Notes: a model not told the origin generated them from the sequence alone. DNA of 5,373 bases from Anaerolineales bacterium UBA5069 (GCA_002415895.1 DIAV01000047.1:1-5373); one strand, 5' to 3'; positions 1 to 5,373 are shown, counted from the first letter of the stretch. A program made the numbers and translations.

Positions 1-15
1 GTTGCATGTGTATGG

Positions 16-555
16 ATGAGGGCAGCCGTGATTCTTCCCAAAGTGCGCGACCCCCGCTTCATCACCATCCGCCGCGGCGGCACGCTCACCGATACCGACC
101 ATCGGCTCCTGGCTTTGTGGGCGGCCGTCTGCGCCGATCATGTACTGCACCTCTTCGAACTGGAGCAGCCCGCGGACCCACGACCCCGCCAGGCGATTGA
201 ACATGCCCGGGCATGGGCGCGCGGCGAGATCAAGATGTCACAGGCACGCGCGGCGGCCGGCGCTGCCCAGGCTGCGGCAAGCGCTTTGCGCGGCGCCGCC
301 CGGCACGCCGCCTACGCTGCCGGTCAGGCGGCAGCGGTGGCGCATGTTGCCGCACATGAGCTTGGCGCGGCGGCCTATGCCATCAAGGCTGTGCGCGCGG
401 CTGCGCACGCAGCCGCCCCCGCAAGCAATAGCGAAGGCGCCGGCCGCGCAGAGTGCCGCTGGCAGCGCGAGCAGCTCCCCAATGCAATTCGCGCACTCGT
501 CCTCGATGACCAGCAGTTGCGCAACGAGATCTGCTGGCGGGTGTTCAACTGCTGA
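16..555 (+). CDS. Imm-5-like putative immunity protein (alanine-rich, 179 aa)
   Basis: The protein opens with a charged segment containing VRDPRF..IRRGGTLTD.DHRLLALWAA (about residues 10-37). It continues through an alanine-rich helical core (about 74-135, with motifs GAARHAAYAAGQAAAVAHVAAH in two parts and ELGAAAYAIKA). It ends in ECRWQREQLP..I..LVLDDQQLRNEICW.VF.C. From memory this architecture, including the closing RNEICW-VF-C motif, is that of the Imm-5-like 'putative immunity protein' family. Members have been proposed to neutralise polymorphic toxins but are often found alone, and their biochemical role is not established. No toxin gene is visible; the partner, if any, would lie left of the window. 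The reading frame is open to base 1 and no ribosome binding site is visible in the 15 upstream bases, so ATG 16 is a reasonable but unproven start. The length suits the family. It converges on the pepA operon across a hairpin terminator. There is no signal peptide or clear membrane segment: the alanine core is interrupted by His, Arg and Glu. Confidence 0.82.
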   Translation: MRAAVILPKVRDPRFITIRRGGTLTDTDHRLLALWAAVCADHVLHLFELEQPADPRPRQAIEHARAWARGEIKMSQARAAAGAAQAAASALRGAARHAAYAAGQAAAVAHVAAHELGAAAYAIKAVRAAAHAAAPASNSEGAGRAECRWQREQLPNAIRALVLDDQQLRNEICWRVFNC

Positions 556-591
556 CGAACGTCATGCCAGTGCGCCTGCACCATACTTGAA

Positions 592-635
592 AAGACAAGG
601 GACCTCGACGCAGGTGCGTCGAGGTCCCTTGTCTT
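592..635. terminator. Bidirectional hairpin terminator between convergent genes
   Basis: Bases 592-612 and 615-635 are perfect reverse complements, a 21-bp stem with only two bases (GG) between the arms. In RNA the last pair would open, giving a tetraloop on a 20-bp stem. It lies 36 bases after the stop of the Imm-5-like gene (+) and 23 bases after the stop of the membrane-protein gene (-). The arms end in CTTGTCTT. On the - strand the stem runs straight into a short T run (CTTTTC), while on the + strand the tail is TCTTGTTG. Position, symmetry and strength support termination from both sides, although the U-tracts are modest. I infer the function; the inverted repeat itself is seen directly. 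Confidence 0.88.
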
Positions 636-658
636 GTTGCGTATTCGGCGTGCGCCCC

Positions 659-1369
659 TTACATCATCGTGCGGTTGTGGAGCAGGTCCACATAGCGCTC
701 CGTGGGCGACTTGTCGCCGGGCGCGGTGTCGCCGTCGCCCAGTTCATTGGGCACGGGCAAGCGCGCCGGGCCAATTCCCGGCACATCCACCATCGCCTGC
801 GCCTCGCTCTGCGCCAGCTTGAGCACGCCACTGGCCAACGCATCACTCGCCAACTCGCGCTGGCGAATTGCACTGTTGCCCAGAAAGTCCTTCAGCTTGG
901 CAATCAGATTAAAGATATCGTGCACCGGCTTTGTAATTGCGCCGATGAGCAACCCTGTAAGCAGCACATCAATGCCCGCGGGCACCCCCGATACGAATGA
1001 GGGGAGCAGCGGCGCAAAGTATTCAAAGAGGCGCATACCCGTCAAGCTCACCACCAGCATGCCCAGCACCGCGCCAATCAACAGGCTGGTGCCACTCTTG
1101 AACTGCTGGTACTGGGGCGACTTGATGTCCGACGCCTTCCAGTCGCGCACATTCATGAGGAACCACTCGGTGTAGTTCCACACCACTTCAATCAGCAACT
1201 GCACCGCGGTTGCCACCATCACAACGGCCAGCACCATGAGCGCGGCCCGAGAGGGCGCACCCTCCAGCGCGGGATCACTCTGCGCCAATGCGGGTGTGAC
1301 GGCAACCAGCGTCATCGTCGCTGCGCCCGCCAGCGCGCCCCCCCAGCGACTTCGTGTCACGGTGCTCAT
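659..1369 (-). CDS. Unrecognised signal-peptide-bearing membrane protein (236 aa)
   Basis: I do not recognise a named family. The N-terminus is a typical Sec signal: Arg residues at 6 and 8, a hydrophobic stretch at about 10-26, then a probable cleavage site after Ala-Leu-Ala (27-29). Three further hydrophobic segments follow at about 42-66, 93-111 and 128-146. The last carries a compact LLTGLLIGAITKPVHDIFNLI sequence in which a Gly-rich helix runs into Lys-Pro-Val-His-Asp. That layout is faintly reminiscent of small holin-like membrane proteins, but this is only an impression. Between the first two segments lies a Trp/Tyr-rich amphipathic stretch (64-90). The C-terminal 70 residues are polar, with many Ala, Gln and Asp, and end in ERYVDLLHNRTMM. 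The ATG overlaps the pepA stop as ATGA. AAGGAG at 1385-1380, inside the end of pepA, supplies a ribosome binding site ten bases ahead of it. It is therefore the second gene of the pepA operon, and the hairpin at 592-635 closes the unit. Confidence 0.85.
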   Translation of the reverse strand: MSTVTRSRWGGALAGAATMTLVAVTPALAQSDPALEGAPSRAALMVLAVVMVATAVQLLIEVVWNYTEWFLMNVRDWKASDIKSPQYQQFKSGTSLLIGAVLGMLVVSLTGMRLFEYFAPLLPSFVSGVPAGIDVLLTGLLIGAITKPVHDIFNLIAKLKDFLGNSAIRQRELASDALASGVLKLAQSEAQAMVDVPGIGPARLPVPNELGDGDTAPGDKSPTERYVDLLHNRTMM

Positions 1370-2910
1370 GCGCCCTGCTCTCCTTCGCTCAATGCAGGAA
1401 TCGTGGCAGCGTCAAAGGCACGCGCAAGCTCCACCAGCAGCCGCACGCCATAGCCCGTCGCCCCCTTGGGATTCACTGCATCTTTGTCGGCCGTCGTCCA
1501 CGCCGTGGAAGCAATGTCAAGGTGCGCCCACGGATAGCCCTCGGTAAAGTGCTCAATGAATTTCGCGCTCGTCGCCACGCCGCCGCCACGCCCGCCGCTG
1601 TTCTTTACCTCGGCCATATCGCCCTTGATAAATTCCATGTACTCCTCATACATGGGCATGGGCCACAGCCGTTCGCCCGAACGGTCGGAGGCATGCAGCA
1701 GCGCGTCCTTCAAGGCCTCGCTGTTGTAGAACAAACCCGCCGCCAGCGATCCCAGCGCAATGCCGATTGCACCGGTGAGCGTAGCCAGATCGACCACGGC
1801 CGCAGGCTCAAAGCGCTTGACATAAGCCAGAGCGTCCGCCAGAATCAGCCGCCCCTCGGCGTCGGTGCTCAAAATCTCGGTCGTCTTTCCGGTCATCCCC
1901 GTGAGGATATCACCCGGGCGGAAGGCGTTGCCGTCGGGCATGTTTTCCACGCACGCAGCCACACCAATCACGCGTTGGGGCAGATCGAGGCGCGCAATCG
2001 CTTCCATCGCGCCGATCACGGCCGCCGCACCGCTCATATCGTGCTTCATCTCCTCCATGCGCTCGGAGCCTTTGATGCTGATGCCGCCTGTGTCAAAGGT
2101 GATGCCTTTGCCCACGATCACCAGCGGCGGCGCATTCTTCGACTTGGCGGGGCGATGTTCGAGGATGACCAGTTGCGCCTCATTGACGCTGCCGCGGCTC
2201 ACCGCCAGCAGAATGTTCATCTTCTCGGAAGCCATCTCCGACTCACCCAGCACCGTGCAGCGCAGCCCTACGCGCTTGGCCATGGCCCTGGCGCGTGCCG
2301 CCATCTCCACGGGGTTGAGAACATTGGGCGGCTCATTGCTCAGGTCGCGCGCTGTATTGGCGCTTTCCGCAATCGCCTGGCCGTCGGCAATGGCCTGCTG
2401 GAACTCAACCAGCCGCTCGCCGTGGAAATCGACCACCACGCAGGTCTCCGGGCGCGGGTCTGCGGCTTCGCGCTTGTAGAGCGGCGGCTGGTAAAAGGCC
2501 AGCACAATGCCCTCGGCAAAGGCCTGCGCCGCCTGCCAGGGCGACAGCGGACCCTCACCGGCCCCCGGCACCACCGACGCAAAGCTCTTGATACCCTTGA
2601 GCCTGGTCAACGCCCGCCCTGCGGTGGCTGCGGCCATACGCGCGGCACGGTTGTCATACTTTGCCACCTTGCCCAACCCCACCACCAGCACGCGCGGCGC
2701 ATTGAGCTTGCCGTTTGTGTAGAGCAATGCGGTAGTGCCTGCCTTGCCGGTAAAATCGCCACCAGCCACCAACGCTTGCAGCGCGCCGTCAAGCGCCTTG
2801 TCCACCCATGCACCGGCGCGCGCCGGTGCGCTCTCGCCCTCAAACCAATCCACCACCAGGCAATCAACCGCCTGGTCTTTGATGTCTGCCTGCACGACGC
2901 TAAATTTCAT
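1366..2910 (-). CDS. pepA: Leucyl aminopeptidase, peptidase family M17 (514 aa)
   Basis: This cytosolic, normally hexameric two-metal exopeptidase releases N-terminal residues (Leu and others) from peptides during protein turnover. The N-terminal M17 domain covers about residues 1-140 and the catalytic domain about 165-495. All expected active-site residues are visible in order: Lys268 and Asp273 in VGKGITFDTGG, Lys280 in ISIK, Asp291 in KHDMSGAA, and Asp350, Glu352 and Arg354 in STDAEGRLILADAL. These match Escherichia coli PepA Lys270, Asp275, Lys282, Asp293, Asp352, Glu354 and Arg356 with a constant shift of two. The classical NTDAEGRL signature has Ser in place of Asn, a variation I believe occurs elsewhere in the family. 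Length is normal, with a short acidic tail after about 497. The start is supported by GAGGAA at 2921-2916, with a spacer of 5-7 bases. It is the first gene of a two-gene operon, overlapping the downstream membrane-protein gene by ATGA. E. coli PepA also binds DNA in Xer recombination, but nothing here indicates that role. Confidence 0.97.
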   Translation of the reverse strand: MKFSVVQADIKDQAVDCLVVDWFEGESAPARAGAWVDKALDGALQALVAGGDFTGKAGTTALLYTNGKLNAPRVLVVGLGKVAKYDNRAARMAAATAGRALTRLKGIKSFASVVPGAGEGPLSPWQAAQAFAEGIVLAFYQPPLYKREAADPRPETCVVVDFHGERLVEFQQAIADGQAIAESANTARDLSNEPPNVLNPVEMAARARAMAKRVGLRCTVLGESEMASEKMNILLAVSRGSVNEAQLVILEHRPAKSKNAPPLVIVGKGITFDTGGISIKGSERMEEMKHDMSGAAAVIGAMEAIARLDLPQRVIGVAACVENMPDGNAFRPGDILTGMTGKTTEILSTDAEGRLILADALAYVKRFEPAAVVDLATLTGAIGIALGSLAAGLFYNSEALKDALLHASDRSGERLWPMPMYEEYMEFIKGDMAEVKNSGGRGGGVATSAKFIEHFTEGYPWAHLDIASTAWTTADKDAVNPKGATGYGVRLLVELARAFDAATIPALSEGEQGA

Positions 2911-3068
2911 CCTGATTCCTCATCTATTGTTTGTTATTGTTGCTTGTCTGTGTATTTACAGCCTGCCAACTGAAGCGCCGCTGCAATGCGTGGCAGCGTG
3001 CACAGGTGGCGGCTGATGAAGATTGCCGATTTGTCTAAAGTGATACCGTAGCGAAACCAACAGCGGAA
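2911..3068 (-). other. pepA leader and probable promoter region
   Basis: These 158 bases separate the pepA start from the repeat element at 3069-3237. The part nearest the gene (about 2918-2960, read on the - strand) is A-rich and low in GC compared with the surroundings, as expected for a promoter-leader. It carries the pepA ribosome binding site at 2921-2916. A TAAATA at 2958-2953 could serve as a -10 box, but no convincing -35 sits at the right distance; the TTGGCA at 2969-2964 is too close to it. I therefore place the pepA promoter here only by position. No small ORF or RNA gene is evident. Confidence 0.4.
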
Positions 3069-3237
3069 CTGCGACACGAAGGCACAAAGACACAGAGGAG
3101 CACAGAGAACTGCAAGAGCAAGAGTATAAGAATGCGACATCTCAAGCGAGAGCGAACACGCGCATGTTGGGGCGTGGCGTTCTCTCTGTTTCCTCTGTGT
3201 TTCTCTGTGTCTTTGTGCCTTTGTGTCGCAGGTCTGC
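3069..3237. repeat. MITE-like/REP-like repeat, copy 1, with terminal inverted repeats
   Basis: The outer arms, 3069-3110 and the complement of 3231-3188, align over about 42 bases with a handful of mismatches and a small gap. Both begin CTGCGACAC and contain GGCACAAAGACACAGAG. A second, weaker complementarity lies further in (AGAGCGAACACGC against GCGTGGCGTTCTCT), so the whole unit could fold as one long imperfect hairpin. The same unit, inverted and diverged, recurs at about 4669-4816. There is no coding sequence I trust: the Cys/Leu/Gln-rich translations across it come from the repetitive sequence. It sits between the aminotransferase stop (3270) and the pepA leader, so on the - strand it falls in the aminotransferase 3' region and could also end that transcript. 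No target-site duplication is obvious. Confidence 0.82.
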
Positions 3238-3269
3238 TGTTGCTTCTGCTGCGGTATCACAAGGTTGCC

Positions 3270-4520
3270 TCAACGCCGGATTCGGGCCAGGCGCAACGCG
3301 GCCTCGTCGAGCATCTCGTCTGTTTTGCAGAAGCAGAAGCGCGCCAGGTTCGCCACCAGCGGCTGATGGGCCGCGCTGTAGAACGCGCTGGGCGGAATCG
3401 CCGCCACGCCTGCCTGCGTGGTCAGCCAGCGGCAAACGGCCACATCGCGCGGCCCCTCGTCACCCACCGGCAAGGGCAAAGCGCGCGTATCGGCCAAAAT
3501 GAAGTAGGCGCCGTCGGGTGTAATGGGCGTCATCCCTGCGCTGCGCAGCGCAGCGAACAGGCGGTCGCGCTTGGCAGTGTACATATCCGCAAGCCATGGG
3601 AAGTAACCGTTGCGTTGGGCCTCGCCAAAGGCGGTCGCCACCGCATCCTGCAGCGGCGTGGCCACCGCGTAGGGGATCCACTGGTGCGCCATGAGCAGTG
3701 CGTGAGCAAGGGGCGGCGGCGCAATCGCCCAGCCAATCTTCCAGCCCGTCACAGAAAAAGTCTTGCCTGCGCTCCCCAGCGTAATTGTGCGGTCCGCCAT
3801 GCCCGGCAGCGTGGCAATGCGCATGTGCGTAGCGGGCGCATAGACCATCCACTCGTACACTTCATCACTGAGCACCAGTAGATCATGGCGCTGAACAAGT
3901 GCCGCAACTGCCTCAAGTTCGGCGCGTGTAAAGACCTTGCCCACAGGATTCATGGGCGTGTTGAGGACGATCAAACGCGTGCGCGCTGTCACCGCGGCGT
4001 CAAGTTCATCCATGTCCAGATACCACGCGCCCGCGGTCGCGCCCGCCTCTGCCGGTTCAGGCGCACGCAGCGGCACATAGACCGGCACACCGCCTGCCAT
4101 CGTCACGGCGGCGGGGTAGGAGTCGTAAAATGGCTCAATCAGGATCACTTCGTCGCCCGGGTTAACCAGCGCCTGCATTGTGGCAAAGATGCCTTCCGTG
4201 GCCCCTGTGGTGACAACGACCTCGCGCAGCGGGTCCAGCGTGCGCCCAAAGAGAGGGCCGTACACCGCCGCGAGCATCTCCACCAGCGGCAGATGGCCCG
4301 CGCCGCGCGCGTATTGGTTGAGGTCACCGGCAATGGCTGCTTGCGCCGCTGCCTTGATAAAGTCGGGCGCGGCAAAATTGGGAAAGCCCTGCCCCAGATT
4401 CACCGCGCCATGTTCCAGCGCCAGCGCCGAAAAGGCCGCAAAGACGGTGGCACCAAAGCCCTGGACGCGTGCGGCGGGGTGGAAATCTGTGTGGTTCGTG
4501 CGGTCTGTCGTCGTGCGCAT
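3270..4520 (-). CDS. PLP-dependent aminotransferase, kynurenine/glutamine/methionine transaminase type (416 aa)
   Basis: This is a fold-type I (class I/II) aminotransferase that moves an amino group between an amino acid and a 2-oxo acid. Numbered from ATG 4520, landmarks are NLGQGFPNF (41-49), NQYARGAGHLPL (68-79), GATEGIF (106-112), EPFYDSYPAA (129-138), LNTPMNPVGKVF with Asn187 (186-197), SDEVYEWMVY with Asp219 and Tyr222 (218-227), SAGKTFSVTGWKIGW with the PLP lysine Lys253 (250-264), and RFCFCK with the substrate-carboxylate Arg394. NLGQGFP, NQY.RG.GH, SAGKTFS.TGWK.GW and RFCF.K together point to the KAT/GTK (CCBL1-like) and YbdL methionine-aminotransferase group. Exact substrate cannot be read from sequence. 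The frame is open back to 4637, but the extra 39 residues are Cys-rich and unlike the family. Homologs begin close to residue 1 here, and TATAAT lies just before ATG 4520, so I chose 4520. Length is normal for the family. It is transcribed towards pepA but separated from it by 359 bases and a repeat element, so it is probably its own unit. Confidence 0.95.
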   Translation of the reverse strand: MRTTTDRTNHTDFHPAARVQGFGATVFAAFSALALEHGAVNLGQGFPNFAAPDFIKAAAQAAIAGDLNQYARGAGHLPLVEMLAAVYGPLFGRTLDPLREVVVTTGATEGIFATMQALVNPGDEVILIEPFYDSYPAAVTMAGGVPVYVPLRAPEPAEAGATAGAWYLDMDELDAAVTARTRLIVLNTPMNPVGKVFTRAELEAVAALVQRHDLLVLSDEVYEWMVYAPATHMRIATLPGMADRTITLGSAGKTFSVTGWKIGWAIAPPPLAHALLMAHQWIPYAVATPLQDAVATAFGEAQRNGYFPWLADMYTAKRDRLFAALRSAGMTPITPDGAYFILADTRALPLPVGDEGPRDVAVCRWLTTQAGVAAIPPSAFYSAAHQPLVANLARFCFCKTDEMLDEAALRLARIRR

Positions 4521-4529
4521 GGTCACGCC

Positions 4530-4535
4530 ATTATA
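4530..4535 (-). promoter_or_regulatory. -10 box of the aminotransferase gene, probably giving a leaderless mRNA
   Basis: On the - strand an exact TATAAT is followed by GGCGTGACC and then ATG 4520. With the usual 6-8 bases between the -10 box and the first transcribed base, transcription would begin at or within a few bases of the ATG. No Shine-Dalgarno sequence is present. The -35 is poor: TTCCGC is the best hexamer at 18 bases. The box argues against the longer reading frame starting at 4637, because that start would be upstream of the promoter. The hexamer is seen directly; leaderless use is inferred. Confidence 0.6.
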
Positions 4536-4590
4536 GACGCGAACGCAAGGAGTGCGGAATCCGCCGCAGGCAACCGCGTGCTCCCCATGT

Positions 4591-4606
4591 ATCGCTGTAC
4601 AGCAAT
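4591..4606. promoter_or_regulatory. Operator-like dyad upstream of the aminotransferase promoter
   Basis: ATCGCTGTACAGCAAT is a near-perfect palindrome (14 of 16 bases symmetric) centred on GCTGTACAGC. It is immediately overlapped by a second palindrome, GCAATTGC, at 4602-4609. It lies about 55-75 bases upstream of the aminotransferase -10 box and on the DinB side of the divergent gap, a normal position for a dimeric regulator site. No regulator gene is in the window and the motif occurs once, so this is only a candidate. Confidence 0.25.
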
Positions 4607-4668
4607 TGCAGAGAGATGATGACTGTGCTACATACACTGCTATCTATTGTTGCCACTGTGCCACCACG

Positions 4669-4816
4669 GCAGACCTGCGACACAAAACACAAAGAGTACA
4701 GAGAACCGCATACGCAAACCTGGGCGTGTTCGCCTTCTCCATCAATGTCGCTCTGTCGCTCTTGTCGTTCCCTGTGCTGCCTCCATGCACTGGGCCTCTA
4801 TGTCATCGTTCTGCCG
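4669..4816. repeat. MITE-like/REP-like repeat, copy 2, inverted and degenerate
   Basis: The left end, 4669-4686 (GCAGACCTGCGACACAAA), is identical over 18 bases to the complement of 3237-3220 in copy 1. After a two-base gap the match continues as ACACAAAGA and ACAGAGAA. The interior also aligns when reversed: copy 1 has GCACAGAGAAC, AAGAGC, TGCGACAT and GCGAACACGC in order, and copy 2 (complement strand) has GCACAGGGAAC, AAGAGC, AGCGACAT and GCGAACACGC. The far end near 4790-4816 is much decayed, so its inverted repeat no longer pairs well and the right boundary is approximate. The core matches show common descent, not just shared low-complexity ends. It ends about 30 bases before the DinB-like start and probably contains that gene's promoter, though I could not identify convincing -35/-10 boxes. 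Confidence 0.72.
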
Positions 4817-4836
4817 TAGACTGCATGGCTACACAA

Positions 4837-4841
4837 GGGAG
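4837..4841 (+). promoter_or_regulatory. Ribosome binding site fixing the TTG start of the DinB-like gene
   Basis: GGGAG (within AAGGGAGAAAG) lies eight bases before TTG 4850. The frame has a stop at 4817-4819 and no ATG or GTG between that stop and 4850, so TTG is the only start that keeps the whole N-terminal helix. Confidence 0.75.
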
Positions 4842-4849
4842 AAAGACCT

Positions 4850-5341
4850 TTGGCCAAAGAACCGCTCACCCGTGCGCAAGTACTCATCCTGCTGGAAGAG
4901 GGACCACAGCGCATTGCTGCGCTCACCAATGGGCTGACGCCCGCACAACTGCGCACGTCTGCGGCAGACGGCGGCTGGTCGGCCACTGAAATCCTCGCGC
5001 ACCTGCGCGCATGCGCCGACATGTGGGGCGCAGCGATTGCGGCCATGCTCGCAGAGGAGCATCCCACACTGCGGGCAGTCAACCCCCGCAAGTGGGTCAA
5101 AAGCACCGACTATGCCGATCAGCAGTTTGCGGCCTCCTTTGCGGCCTACGCTGCGCAGCGCGACGCACTGCTCGCCGTCCTGCAGCCGCTCCCCGCCGAG
5201 GCGTGGGCGCGCACCGCCACCGTTACCGGCGCGGGCGCGCCGCTTGTGCGCACTGTCCACTTCTATGCACAGTGGCTCGCCAGCCACGAGCGCACGCACT
5301 TCAAGCACATCGCGCGCGTGGCGAAAGAGGTGAGCGCGTGA
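4850..5341 (+). CDS. DinB-family / DUF664-like four-helix metal-binding protein (163 aa)
   Basis: DinB-like proteins are small four-helix bundles that usually bind a metal through three histidines. Known relatives include bacillithiol S-transferases and mycothiol-dependent isomerases, while many members have no assigned reaction. The first helix is about residues 7-26. GGWSATEILAHL (41-52) is the family's W-s-a-.e-il-H motif and supplies His51. The last helix, HFYAQWLASHERTHFKHI (137-154), holds His146 and His150 in an HxxxH pair. Together these make a plausible complete His triad. The PLP.EAW..T motif (113-122) before the last helix is also typical. Length is normal and no signal or membrane segment is seen, so it should be cytosolic. 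The start is TTG, supported by a ribosome binding site at 4837-4841. It reads away from the aminotransferase, and a following gene appears to overlap its stop by four bases. The specific thiol cofactor or substrate cannot be inferred. Confidence 0.92.
   Translation: MAKEPLTRAQVLILLEEGPQRIAALTNGLTPAQLRTSAADGGWSATEILAHLRACADMWGAAIAAMLAEEHPTLRAVNPRKWVKSTDYADQQFAASFAAYAAQRDALLAVLQPLPAEAWARTATVTGAGAPLVRTVHFYAQWLASHERTHFKHIARVAKEVSA
5324..5330 (+). promoter_or_regulatory. Ribosome binding site for the gene starting at 5338
   Basis: AAAGAGG inside the end of the DinB-like gene lies seven bases before GTG 5338, good spacing for a coupled start. It supports a second gene in this operon. Confidence 0.4.
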
Positions 5342-5373
5342 TCCACGCCTCGCGAGACGGCTCGTGGTTGCAC
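5338..5373 (+). CDS. Start of a following gene, truncated by the window end
   Basis: GTG 5338 overlaps the TGA of the DinB-like gene as GTGA, a common sign of translational coupling, and has AAAGAGG at a suitable distance. Only twelve codons are in the window (MIHASRDGSWLH) and they contain no stop. This is too little to name a family. The alternative is that these bases are simply downstream of the DinB-like gene. Confidence 0.4.
   Translation, partial: MIHASRDGSWLH

Noticed and set aside
140..1000. A 286-codon open frame on the + strand.
   Set aside because: It runs out of frame through the Imm-5-like gene, across the terminator hairpin and antisense into the membrane-protein gene. Its composition is that of a shadow frame.
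1354..2973. A 539-codon open frame on the + strand, opposite pepA and longer than it.
   Set aside because: It is His/Arg-rich with no recognisable motif, and lies exactly antisense to pepA, whose full M17 active site is intact. Long antisense frames are expected at this GC content.
3069..3237. CRISPR array or tandem repeat.
   Set aside because: The similar segments are inverted, occur only as two arms, and have no regular spacers.
2934..3260. A 108-codon - strand frame with Gln/Cys/Leu-rich sequence over repeat copy 1.
   Set aside because: The translation is of the repeat itself (CACAAAG/CACAGAG units). There is no family match or independent coding signal, and it lies inside a palindromic element.
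4521..4637. The 39-residue N-terminal extension of the aminotransferase from ATG 4637.
   Set aside because: It is Cys-rich, unlike the family, and contains the TATAAT promoter. Family proteins begin near ATG 4520.
4552..4989. A 145-codon + strand frame over repeat copy 2 and into the DinB-like gene.
   Set aside because: It mixes repeat-derived sequence with an out-of-frame reading of the DinB-like gene, so it is not credible as a protein.
5343..5367. CCACG...CGTGG dyad after the DinB-like gene as a terminator.
   Set aside because: Only five outer pairs, no T-run is visible, and the sequence is better explained as the opening codons of a coupled gene with its own ribosome binding site.

Overview
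The window is a compact, GC-rich bacterial segment with no rRNA, tRNA, CRISPR array or transposase. The mix of genes (an Imm-5-like putative immunity protein, an M17 leucyl aminopeptidase, a kynurenine/methionine-type aminotransferase and a DinB-like protein), together with intergenic 'CACAAAGACACAGAG' repeats, reminds me of Chloroflexota such as the Roseiflexus/Chloroflexus lineage. That assignment is from memory of protein style, not a search, and is tentative.

Layout, left to right. A + strand gene for an alanine-rich Imm-5-like protein (16-555; its true start may lie left of the window) converges on a - strand pair. The two units are separated by a perfect 21-bp inverted repeat (592-635) that probably terminates transcription from both sides. 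The - strand pair reads right to left: pepA (2910 to 1366), then an unrecognised secreted or membrane protein (1369 to 659). The two overlap by four bases (ATGA) and are very likely translationally coupled. A further - strand gene, a fold-type I PLP aminotransferase, runs from 4520 to 3270. On the + strand a DinB/DUF664-type four-helix protein (4850-5341) starts at a TTG codon behind a clear ribosome binding site. A following gene probably starts at GTG 5338 with a four-base overlap and is cut by the window end.

The two larger intergenic spaces carry the most unusual content. 3069-3237 and about 4669-4816 are two diverged copies of one 150-170 bp repeat, in opposite orientation, on either side of the aminotransferase gene. 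Copy 1 still has imperfect terminal inverted repeats of about 42 bp and should fold into a long hairpin. Copy 2 keeps only one good end. They look like non-coding, MITE-like or REP-like elements. Copy 2 occupies nearly all the space in front of the DinB-like gene, so that gene's promoter may lie inside it.

The aminotransferase gene has an exact TATAAT only nine bases in front of its ATG and no Shine-Dalgarno sequence, which suggests a leaderless mRNA. The gene products are mainly housekeeping: peptide turnover (PepA), amino-acid/2-oxo-acid transamination, and a probable metal-dependent DinB-fold enzyme. No dedicated multi-gene system is evident. The best leads are the repeat family, the leaderless promoter and the unknown membrane protein coupled to pepA.
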